A DNA stretch of 64,000 nucleotides from Rhododendron vialii. Lineage: Eukaryota > Streptophyta > Magnoliopsida > Ericales > Ericaceae. Each line of letters begins with the position of its first letter. Within the stretch, counting starts at the first letter, position 1. Both the position numbers and the translations under genes were made by a program. The stretch spans positions 35,439,001 to 35,503,000 of the forward strand of contig NC_080559.1 of assembly GCF_030253575.1 (NCBI RefSeq). The letters are read 5' to 3'. Positions 48,188 to 57,644 of this stretch are shown here, in pieces. The notes beneath the pieces are model-generated. The model was not told the DNA's origin, ran no database searches, and saw only the letters and a list, made by a program, of their open reading frames with translations.

Positions 48188-49021
48188 AAATAACCAAATC
48201 CAGGCTCTCTGGTTCAAGATTGTGGGTTTAACCTTTTGATGTCGCTGCAGTTATTTAGACCCCAAGGTGAGATTACATTTTAACATCATCATTTGGGAAA
48301 AGCTTGAGATATAGCAGGTGTATTGCAAAATTCAATTTCAGAATGAATTTTGGGAAATTGAACCCAGTTTTGAAGACATTCATATAGCCACAATTGAAAC
48401 ACATTGTCATTGAAGTTTTGGAAGACTTGTAAGCTTATGGAGGATGAGCGTACCATAATATGATGGGATCATGATACTTAATAATCTCTTTTATCTGGGT
48501 TCCATAGTGGTGGAATTCGTGGTTATTTTACCTAATTTTGTCGGATTGTAATTTCGCAACCCATTTATTTTACCTAATTTTCGTGGAATTCGTGGTTATT
48601 TTACCTATTGTGTTAGTGGAATGGTTCTTTACTTTCAGTAAGTTGTTATTTGAGAGGAGGATCAACCATGACCTAAATTTTCATATTCTGTCCGAATTTC
48701 AATAATTTTGTTCTTATTATGAAGGGCATACATCAGCTGAGTGTATGCGACTCACCTGTAAATAATTAGCAGAACCAGTTTTAAGTTGGCCGACGCACTA
48801 TTTTACTCTCCGAGCATGGCTTATGCCCCGTTCCGGAGAAACTGAAATAAAGCTTTAACACATTCTCCGTATACTGTTGTAAAAGTATCTTCCATTTTAG
48901 AAAGAAAGCTAGCTGTGGCACTTCTTACAAGCATTTTAGTGTGGTTCCTCTCGTGTAATGCTACTTTTATGCGTGATGTACAATGGGACAATTTGTTTAT
49001 CATCATTGTTAAAAAAGATTA
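48188..49021. other. 3' flank of VDAC, no further gene seen
   Basis: Contains the probable VDAC 3' untranslated region. A short local repeat (GTGGAATTCGTGGTTATTTT twice, near 48510 and 48584) is present. Confidence 0.5.
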
Positions 49022-49172
49022 GAAGAGTGCTAGGTACCCCGAAAGAGTATTCAAAAATTACTCCGAATTTGAAAATCAATGGTCCAGATTCACTTGAATT
49101 CAATTTAGACCATCGATTTTCAAATTCGGGGTAATTTCTTAGTACTCTTTCAGGGTACATAGAATTTTCCTT
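49022..49172. mobile_element. Foldback MITE-like element, family a, second copy
   Basis: CCCCGAAAGAGTATTC and ATTACTCCGAATTTGAAAAT on the left pair with ATTTTCAAATTCGGGGTAAT and GTACTCTTTCAGGGTAC on the right. The core arm matches the element at 12130-12268. Confidence 0.78.
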
Positions 49173-49419
49173 AGATTAATCAGAGATCGTTATTTTTTTA
49201 GTTAAACAAACCATAACCGTCACACAGAAAAAGAACGGTCATTGTCTGACCATCAGTTCTTTTTTAACTAAAATAATATACGATGGAAGAAGCCCTTACT
49301 AATGTACAATTTAACTTTATTTTGTACTATGAATGATATGCACGTTCAGTATACAAAATCAACGGCTTGGATGATCCAATCTAATGAAATCATTATAAAT
49401 CTCACTTTGTATTAGTATA

Positions 49420-50777
49420 CTAGCGAATTGCCCGTGCCTACGGCACTACCCATTCGATTGGAATTACCTTTTGAATCTTCATAGTAGCTCAAACACTAAA
49501 TCGATTCACGAAATAAATTACTTGAGAAAGATAATTTGATCAATCATAGCTAGAACTAAGCCAACTTCTCCACTAATTCATAGACCCCCCTTGCATGTGC
49601 ATCAAAAACAACCGTGCTACTTGCACAGATGTTTTTGCACATATCATGCACATACATTTTTGTGGGGTCCATATCAGGGTCCCACAAAATGATCCGAACT
49701 GCTCATCTTTTTTAAAATATTTTTTGGAGGGTTCCAGTAAAAAATCAGCTCCAACGGATATCGGTAGGGGCTTTCTCAGAAATCGTAGGGTGAATCATTC
49801 TGTTTGCCCTACGATTTCTAAGAAAGCCCTTACCGATATCCGTTGGAGCTGATTTTTTACAGGAACTCTCTAAAAAATATTTTTCAAAAAGATGAGCAGT
49901 TCGAATCATTTTGTGGGACCTCGATATGGACTCCAAAAAAATGTATTGCAAGATATGTGCCAAAATATCTATGTGAGAATCATTGCTGTATCAAAAACTC
50001 TTTCAAAAAGATTTCTGAAATACCCAAAAAAAATACACATAAATCAAATAGAAGAAATGGCATCACACATGAACACACATCAGAGAGAGAGAAAGGGAGT
50101 GAGGCGCTTTTGCCCTATGATTTTTGAAAAAGTCCTTACCGATATCCGTTAGAACTTATTTTTTATAGAAACCCTCTAAAAAATATTTTCAAAAAGATGA
50201 GCAGTTCGGATCATTTTGTGGGACCTCGATATGGGCCCCACAAAAATATATGTGCAAAAATATCTGAGTGAAAATCATTGCTGCATCAAAAACTCTTTCA
50301 AAAAGATTTCCAAAATACCCAAAAAAGTATTTTTGAGCCTAACTTTTGTGGAATCAAAAAAGTATAAAATTATGACTTGTACTCAATTTTTTTTTTAAAA
50401 TATTCAAGTTAAAGCCAACTTGGGGCTTTATCTTGTAATATTTTTTTGATTCCTCTCGTCGAGACAAATTAATAATCCAAAACAAAAAAAACAAAACCCA
50501 AAAGTCCAAAAATTTCTTAGCAGAATCTGCTTAAAATAGTTTTGATTTTTTAACGCACGGTAATTTTTTTTTAAAAACAAAAGAACGCACTGTAGGGATG
50601 TGTAAGTGAGATGGATTGTGGGGGAATTTCATTTTCCCGATGGCAGTATTGTAATAAATGTGGGCACTTTAATTAAATGAGAAGAATGCCTCTCCACCAT
50701 TAGATTAAATGAATCTCAGCCAATGGATCAACTTGTGTTTGTGTGGAGGCCCACACCCTTGTGTTTTATTAGGTAGA
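49420..50777 (-). mobile_element. Non-autonomous Helitron (1358 bp)
   Basis: On the minus strand it starts TCTACCTAATAAAACACAAG at 50777 (host A at 50778) and ends GGGCAATTCGCTAG at 49420 (host T at 49419). Ten bases before CTAG is the hairpin GTGCC-GTA-GGCAC. TC start, 3' hairpin, CTRR end and insertion between A and T are the Helitron signature. There is no Rep/helicase frame. The interior carries foldback DNA (49660-50330). Confidence 0.85.
49660..50330. repeat. Inverted and direct repeat arms inside the Helitron
   Basis: Arm 1 (about 49660-49800: GTGGGGTCCATATC ... GATGAGCAGTTCGGATC complement ... ACGGATATCGGTAGGG) is inverted in arm 2 (about 49808-49945). Arm 2 and its right flank are directly repeated at about 50108-50325, shown by GATGAGCAGTTCG[A/G]ATCATT and CATTGCTG[T/C]ATCAAAAACT occurring twice. 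The structure looks like a foldback element whose right side was later duplicated. Confidence 0.82.
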
Positions 50778-51126
50778 TTACTAGCACATGGGAGGATAAA
50801 ACGGATCTAAAGTCTTGTTTAGACTACACAGAGTAGATTTCTTGTTAACAAATCCGAAGTCATAATCTCTATTCAATAAATTCTTTATTCATAATCGAAT
50901 GTTCATATACTTGCTTGCACATCGCCTAATTGCCAGGTCTGAAAGTAGTTCAAGATTTAAAATGTTTAGTTGACTCGCCATCACCTGGCCAAACCCCTCC
51001 GGCTGTTGAAAAAGTTTTTATTACGGAGTCCGGGCCAATGGAGAAGCCTTAGTAATGCTTTTGGTGCGTTTCACTCCACCATTTTGCTTCGTGGCAACGC
51101 TCTTGGATTGCAGTACTTCAAGTTTT

Positions 51127-51130
<4 letters not shown>

Positions 51131-51178
<48 letters not shown>
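51131..51178. repeat. (CT)n microsatellite
   Basis: 48-bp CT run in the probable leader of the YIP4-like pseudogene, about 105 bp before its ATG. Confidence 0.92.
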
Positions 51179-51180
<2 letters not shown>

Positions 51181-51283
51181 CCCTTCCTTTTCTCAGATCT
51201 CCAACTTTCTCAAATCCTTCACTTTTCCCACGAACAAAACCACTGGTAGTTACTACAGTAATAACTACCCAGGAAAAAATAAC

Positions 51284-52514
51284 ATGTCCCACGGCGGCGA
51301 CAACACAATACCCCTCCACCCTTCCTCCCAATCCGACATTGACGAAATCGAAAACCTCTTCAACCACTCCTCCATCCTCCAATCTGACCCCACCACTGTC
51401 CCACCCGCCTCCATCCCTCTCCCTCGCCTCCCCACAAGCCAACTCCGGTTCCTCCGGCGGACCAACAGGATGTTGGGGCGGTTGGGTTCGGGTTGGGGCC
51501 GAATACGCTGACGGAGCTGGTGTTGGAGACAGTGAAGAGGGATGTGTCGAGGATTGTGAGCAACTTGAAGGTGGTGGTGTTTCCGAACCCATTCCGCGAA
51601 GATCCGGGGAAGGCCCTGAGGGATTGGGATCTGTTGGGGCCTTTCTTCTTCGTTGTGTTTCTTGGTCTCACTCTCTCCTGGTCAGCATCTGTCAAGAAGG
51701 TAAACAACAAATTCAAAAAAACAGTTATATTCATTTCTGAGATATGAATACATGTTATTGCTTTTAGTTGGTGGGTGGGCTTATGTGTTTTTAGCATATG
51801 AAACTTGTAGCTGTGATCACCTTTTAGTGTCTGTATCTGTCAAGTTTCTTTTCCATATTCCCTTTGTCTAGTTAATTCCACCAAATTAGTTGATGATTTT
51901 ATTAGGAACTCTTGTACTCTCCAAAGGGATAGAGAGTGTTTTTGTACACCTAGTAAGATCTTGTGCATTATCTGTGATCAAGATCTTTCTTCCATCTTGC
52001 CTCTGTTACACTCATTACGGGCTATTTGGTTCTCGTGAACCTGAGACTCTGTCTTTTGATTTTCCAGGTCTAAGGTTTTCGCTGTTGCTTTTGCACTGCT
52101 CGCAGCCGGTGCTGTGATTCTAACATTAAATGTACTGCTCCTGGTAATCACCTCTCTCTCTCTCTCTCTCTCTCACGCACTCTTATTATGCTTGTTTGTG
52201 TGCTGAAAACATGACAGGATTTTTCGACGTACGTGCATTGTTTCAGGGTGGTCTCATAATCTTCTTCCAGAGTCTGAGTCTCCTGGGTTACTGTCTATTC
52301 CCACTCGATGTTGGTGCTCTGATCTGCATGTTGAAGGACAATGTGATGTTGAAGATGATTGTGGATTGTGGTTTGTGTAACATTGGCTTGGAGTTCTTGG
52401 GCTGCTTATCCATTCATGAGTACAGCCATCGACCCAAAGAGAAAAGCTCTTGCGCTCTACCCCATTTTCCTCATGTATGTGTCCGTTGGTTTTCTCATCA
52501 TTGCCATCGATTAG
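51284..52514 (+). pseudogene. YIP4: YIP4/YIPF-type trans-Golgi membrane protein gene, frame-broken copy
   Basis: Plant YIP4 proteins are five-helix Yip1-domain proteins that work with ECHIDNA in trans-Golgi secretion. Three exons with good splice sites remain: 51284-51699, about 52068-52143, 52247-52514. Exon 1 opens [20 protein letters not shown] and, in another frame, ends [20 protein letters not shown] then [20 protein letters not shown]. Exon 2 encodes VFAVAFALLAAGAVILTLNV. Exon 3 encodes [20 protein letters not shown] and ends VGFLIIAID and TAG. Lesions: a frame change in the Pro-rich part (about 51385-51480; the starting frame meets TGA at 51509), one extra G at the exon 2 start, and a 7-bp tandem duplication GATTGTG near 52359. 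The spliced form rules out a processed copy. Clustered sequencing errors are the main alternative. Confidence 0.82.
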
Positions 52515-52632
52515 TGCAACGGTGGTGGCGGTTATAGAGATCCTTGGATGCTGATCAAACCCAGTTGCAGTTACATGTGTTCTTCTCATGTGGGATCTTC
52601 TGTTGCTCCCTTTTTTGGGTCTTGCTTCTGAC

Positions 52633-53317
52633 TAGGGGTGGCAAACGGACGGGTTTGAGTCAAATTGGGTAAGTTGTTAGTGGATTGGGTCTTTAATGGG
52701 TCATTGACCCATTTAGACCCATTAACTATGAGTCTAATTACCCATACCCAACCCGACCTATTTATTTTAAAGCAAATCCGACCCGCCCATTAACCCAATT
52801 ACATATATACTAAAAATTATGATCGAAAAATTAGAAAAGTAAAAAAAAATTATGATCGAAACTCATAAATCTTTTCAAAAAGACGAGAATAAGTAATTTT
52901 TTTTGTCTTATTGATTTTTTTTTGTCTTTATTCAAAAAATTATAAGTTTCGATCAAATTTTTTTATTTTTCTGATTCCTCTCATCAAAACAAATTAATAA
53001 GTCACAAAAATATGACACAAAACAAAAAAAATGCAAAAAAAATTTGAATAAGGACAAAAAAATAAGTCAATTTTTTAATCCAAACCCTTTGCAGGACTAC
53101 CATGAGAGAAATTTATTCACGGCGGAGCACAATTTCACGGGTCCATTCGCGCAATTAATGGATGAAATGTGTTTTCAATTTTGACTGGTCAAAATAATTG
53201 TTACCGGTCACAATTGATTTTTAATTCGGACTATTCAAAATATTTTTGGACGCGTGTGATTTAGGACAAAACAATTGAATAAAAGAGAGAGAAGGCCATG
53301 CTCCTGGAGGGGCGGGG

Positions 53318-53394
<77 letters not shown>

Positions 53395-53641
53395 GAGACC
53401 AATTGACGGGTCTGGGTTTGGAAAATAGACCAATTAAGAGATGAAATTTGGTGGGTTACTTTCATTGCCCATTGGATCATTTAAGTTAACCCAATTGATA
53501 CCCAATTATGACCCAACTAATAATGGGTTAGTTGGGTTTGAACCCATTCTTACCCAACTAATAAATGGATTGGGTTGGATCTATTTTCTAGTTGATGGGT
53601 CTGGGTTTGTTGATGGGTCTGGGTTCAATTTGCCACACCTA
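52633..53641. mobile_element. hAT-type non-autonomous element (1009 bp)
   Basis: Ends TAGGGGTGGCAAACGG and CAATTTGCCACACCTA are inverted. The perfect 8-bp duplication CTTCTGAC flanks it (52625-52632 and 53642-53649). The interior has variants of GGGTCTGGGTTT and ACCCATTA, and a GA/G-rich run at 53321-53390. No coding capacity. Confidence 0.9.
53321..53390. repeat. Compound (GA)n microsatellite with a G run
   Basis: Two GA runs separated by about 10 G. It lies inside the hAT-type element. Confidence 0.9.
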
Positions 53642-53712
53642 CTTCTGACTTAATGCGTGGTACTCTATCCACAATTACTCTAAGGGTGTGTTTGGTTCCA
53701 CAATTACTCTAA

Positions 53713-54178
53713 GGGTGCGTTTGGTTGGATTGAATGGAATGGGAATGGGAATAGGAATGGAATTAAGAATGGAATAGAATTGGAGGAATTGAGAATGGAA
53801 TAATCATTCCCATTCTCATGTTTGGTTGTGCTTAGAAATAGTCATTCTCATCTCCAATGGAATAGTGTGGCAATAGTAATTTTTGAAGTGACAATAGAAA
53901 TTTTGGAGTGGCAATAGCATTTTTTGGAGTGGCAATAGTAATTTTGGGTGTGACAATAGTAAATGTTGGAGTGGCACTAGTAATTTTGGTGTGACAAATA
54001 AATGAAATAACAATTCCTTAGTTTTTTGGATGGAATAGCAATTCATTTACTAAGGTGAATAGTGATTCCATTTGGAATCATGATTTCATTATTCAATAGT
54101 GAACCAAACATTAGAATAAGTAAGTCATTGAAATGACTATTCCATTCCAACCTTGATTCCATCCAACCAAACATACCC
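53713..54178. mobile_element. PIF/Harbinger (Tourist)-type MITE (466 bp)
   Basis: GGGTGCGTTTGGTTGGATTG at the left and CCATCCAACCAAACATACCC at the right are inverted, flanked by TAA on both sides (53710-53712, 54179-54181). The interior is rich in AATGGAAT variants and a repeated TGGAGTGGCAATAG motif. An extra partial copy of the left end (TCTAAGGGTGTGTTTGGTT) lies just upstream at about 53679. Confidence 0.87.
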
Positions 54179-54181
54179 TAA

Positions 54182-54845
54182 TATCTAGTACATAAGTGAG
54201 AAATTTACATGGACTATACCCTGTTTCACATGTAACTTAGATGACATGCTATTGTATGCAAGCCTGCAACCACATTCCGAAATTGGAAGTTATCAAAAAC
54301 ATTTTTGGAGTCGGAAATCTATTACTTCCTGACTGTGTTTGTCTTGACTGTTGGAAGAAGATAAGTTCATAATATTGTCACTTCTACACAAACTTCCTGA
54401 TACACAATTTTCGTAGTATTAGTTGTAGTAAGTGAGGCTTAAACACCAATCATATATGCATGGTGCCTACCACTAGACGAACCCACTTGCCAACCAGTAA
54501 AAATAGTTGAGGAAAAGAAAGAAGGATGTGAGGATAATTTCAACAGGAAAACAATGTCATCAAGATAAAAGCAAGTTCTAGGCCCAAAAAGAGTATGTCA
54601 AGACTCAGGACTTAGCATTGCAATTTTACATACTACTTACAAATCAAACACAAAATGGGAAGACTTCAGTTCCATTTTCATTGCACTAAGAGAGCTACTC
54701 CATTGGAATCAATTTTGATCTTCTCTTTGACAAGGGAACTGAAACTTAGCAGTACGACAAGCATTCCTCCGCGGCTTATCATTTTTCAATCCCAAACCCT
54801 CCGCTCTCAGGATGCAAAGGGGGTGATTTGTCATCTCTCAATGAC
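54182..54845. other. Intergenic, no gene seen
   Basis: Downstream of XRCC3. Nothing recognised apart from the duplicated gene end that follows. Confidence 0.5.
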
Positions 54846-54935
54846 TTCTCATCTTTTGATCCTAAAAACCCTTTCTCTCACGGTTGCAAATTCAGAAGAC
54901 AACTCAGGTGAATGGGGCGCAACTTATGCAGAATG
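54846..54935 (-). pseudogene. Duplicated fragment of the XRCC3 3' end
   Basis: About 90 bp resembling the last codons of XRCC3 (54944-55015). On the minus strand, P-E-L-S-[S]-E-F-A-T-V-R-E corresponds to PESSCEYAIARE of the intact gene. It is diverged, lies just past the true stop codon, and would not be translated. Confidence 0.7.
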
Positions 54936-54943
54936 AATGATTA

Positions 54944-55808
54944 TCATCTTTCGATCCCAAAAACCCCTTCTCTCGCAATCGCATACTCACAAGACGATTC
55001 AGGCAAATGGGGTGCAAAAATGACACGAATTTGCCTCCTTGTCCGTCGTTGGACATACTCATCATCACTCACATCGACCAAACTTTTCTCTCTGTTCAAC
55101 ACCTCCTCGTCCCTTGACAAAAACAGCCTTGAATTAACACAATTGGCCCACGACAGCCCCAAAGCAGGGCAAACCCGCCTCCCCGACGAATACAAACACC
55201 CCAAATTCCCAACCCGAAGCCCATTCAACCCATCATCCGGTCCCACAAAATCAACCACCTGGTTCGTAACCACAACGGCCAGGCCAAACCGATTCGCCAG
55301 CGACTTCAACTTGCTCGAAATCTTGAAAAACAGGGACGATCTTCGCTTGAGATCACTCGGGGTATTATCAAACTCCGATCTGAACAAAGCCGCTATAGAG
55401 TCAATCACAACCAGTTTAATGGACAATTGGGTCTTTATTTGGTTAGAAAGAGAAACATCTAACTGGAGCAATACGTCGAACAGTTGGTCTGCGGAGTGTA
55501 CCGGGCGGATAAAGATGCGGTCGAGGGGGTTGTGAAGAGAGGGGAAGGAGAGGGAGAGTTGGCGGAGGCGGCGGAGAGGGAAGGGGGATTCTGAGTGGAT
55601 GTAGAGAGAGGAGGCGGCGAGGGAGAAAGAAAGTTGGGCGGAGAGGAGGAGTTGGAGGGAGAGTTGGGTTTTGCCGCAGCCGCTTTCGGAGACGAGTTCG
55701 GTGACGGAGTTGCAGGGGAGGCCGCCGCGGAGGAAGCGGTCGAGGATTGGACAGCCGAGGGTGAGCTTTTGGGTTGGGAGGAGAGGGTGGAGGAGACTTT
55801 CTGGGTTC

Positions 55809-55810
<2 letters not shown>
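54944..55810 (-). CDS. XRCC3: RAD51 paralogue XRCC3, DNA recombination ATPase
   Basis: Acts with RAD51C in homologous recombination, meiotic double-strand break repair and crosslink repair in the nucleus. Single open frame of 288 residues (the Arabidopsis protein is about 300). Landmarks: LTLGCPILDRFLRGGLPCNS (16-35), Walker A SESGCGKTQ (41-49), Walker B LVVIDSIAALFRSEF, then FDNTPSDLKRRSSLFFKISS, VVVTNQVVDFV, YSSGRRVCPALGLSWANCVN and a C-terminal SSCEYAIAREGVFGIER. The start is the ATG at 55810; an upstream in-frame ATG (55876) would add 22 residues read from a CT repeat, which is unlikely. The promoter side is a GA/CT microsatellite only a few bases from the ATG. Convergent with the YIP4-like pseudogene. 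Confidence 0.95.

Positions 55811-55850
<40 letters not shown>
55811..55850. repeat. (GA)n microsatellite abutting the XRCC3 start codon
   Basis: The 40-bp repeat is in the XRCC3 leader, so its length sets the sequence context of translation start. Confidence 0.92.
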
Positions 55851-55853
<3 letters not shown>

Positions 55854-55859
55854 TTTGAA

Positions 55860-56576
55860 ATGGGGGGAAGCGGCAAAGGATTGTGAGCTTAATTTTTGAA
55901 GCCCACTTGCATACTGGAGCAATAGGTCCGTGCTATGTCTCTTTTAATCTTTAGGTAGCGAAAGAACTGAGCAGCCGGTTGATCAAATATTTAAGCTAAG
56001 ACTTAATTACGAGACAATTCGGTCTTTAATGAGCTTTAATCGAGTCAAATACGAACCGATCTCGAGTATTTTGAATTTTTCATATATTATAAGTCGAACG
56101 AGCCGAGTAATATCTAGTTCAAGACTAGTTTAAAACTTTAACGAGCTTCAGAAAAATGTTGCAAGTTGAGTTCATAACAAATCAATCTTAAACAATACAA
56201 GCACAAACACAAGCTCAAACAAAAGTAACTTGGTTCGTTTTGTAGTGCTAGCTCTAGCTTCTGCTCTCAATCCACACTCACTCTCCATCCTCATTTTCGT
56301 GAATTTAACCAGTTAAAACGTTCTCAAAAGACGCTTTTAGACTCGTGCTTCCGCTCCAGCATTCATACATGCCCACACACATTATGTGACTTAAGGGCCG
56401 GGGCTGTAAATATTTTTTGCTGTAAAATTTACTCATCTCCTCCTCACTTCCTTCTCTCGCACCACCACCCTACCCAAGAGCCAGGCACAATTCTTCGAAA
56501 GAACTTTTAATTAGCCAAATATTCGAGCACAATATGAATCGAGCGCAAATAATTTGGTTCATTCAATAACTATGAA
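55860..56576. other. Upstream region of XRCC3, with degenerate repeat
   Basis: CGAACGAGCCGAGTAA and similar GAGC-rich words around 55960-56180 look like a decayed relative of the element at 37324-37968. No clear ends. Confidence 0.4.
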
Positions 56577-57447
56577 GGGGGTGTTTGGGAGCCTATTTAT
56601 TGGCTTTTCATTTTTAAATTTTTGGTTTTTTGGATTATGGTCAAAATATGTTTTAAATTTGATGGAGTGTTTGGCTGATATGTGCAAAATGTATTTTGCA
56701 ACAGGAGTAGTATTTAAGAAATATATGATGAAAATGAATTACGAGTTAATTTTTTACCATATTGCCCTTGGTTATTTTTTTATGGGAATGTGTATAAATA
56801 ATGGTTTAATCATTTTCAATTTTGTTTGATAATTAACCAGAACCGTGGACCTTTGATATTGTTTTCTTTTATGCACACAGCACATGGATCGTTGGATCGC
56901 CCATCATCTTTAAGGAGATAAAGCTGTATTTACCAATACAGCAAAGGTGCCACTGATGAGAGAGAAGACGAAACCACAAATCTCTGAAGGTAGTTATTTG
57001 TAACTCAAATTTGAGAGAAACCCACTGAAAGGGTGCTCAACGAGGTTGAAGGGCGAGGATTTCCGTCAAGGTTAGATCGGCTTCTCCCTTCCTTCGTCTG
57101 CTTCTCTTCTCTTCTCTTCTCTTCTCCTCTCTCTCTCTCTCTCTCTCTTCAACAGTCGTGTGTGGCGAGAAGAACATATCTGAAAGGGGAGGAGGAAAGA
57201 GGAGGAGGCTAGGATTGTATGAAATTACCCAATTTCAGTCAAGGTATTTTGGTAATTGAACAAAAAATGGGAAAAGCCCAAAATGTAGAAAGGACCTCTT
57301 GAGCTCTTTTTCACTTCTTGCCTCTAAACACAAAAACATTAAATGTGTTTTCTCGGAATGAGTTGAGTTTTGTAATGAGGAACCAAACCACCAAAACTGA
57401 AAAATGAGATAATGAAAATGTGAAAAGGTGGCGCCCAAATAGACACT
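56577..57447. mobile_element. Possible MITE with TTTGGGNGCC termini
   Basis: GTGTTTGGGAGCC with CTTTTCATTTTTAAAT on the left pairs roughly with CATTTTCACCTTTTC-like sequence and GGCGCCCAAATAGACAC on the right (57430-57446). TGAA lies outside both ends. The arms are imperfect. A CT run is at 57105-57147. Confidence 0.45.
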
Positions 57448-57644
57448 GAATCTATACCTCCCCAGATACTTGCGAGCTAAAAAGAACAATGAGAAAGAAA
57501 TCTGGCTATCTAGTCCCAAACCTACTTTAACAAATTTAATGTGAATCAGACTAAGAAAATGCAAACTAACACAAAACCACGAAACTTCTCGTCTCTAAGG
57601 TTAAAGAATGACATTGCCCTGTTCATGGCTAGAGAAAACCATAA

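Noticed and set aside
51071-51592. Long minus-strand and third-frame plus-strand reading frames across YIP4 exon 1
   Set aside because: They are shadows of the Pro-rich coding region and the CT repeat; only the two broken YIP4 frames match a known family.
55443-55922. Proline-rich frame overlapping XRCC3
   Set aside because: It is the alternate frame of the conserved XRCC3 coding strand, with no own similarity.
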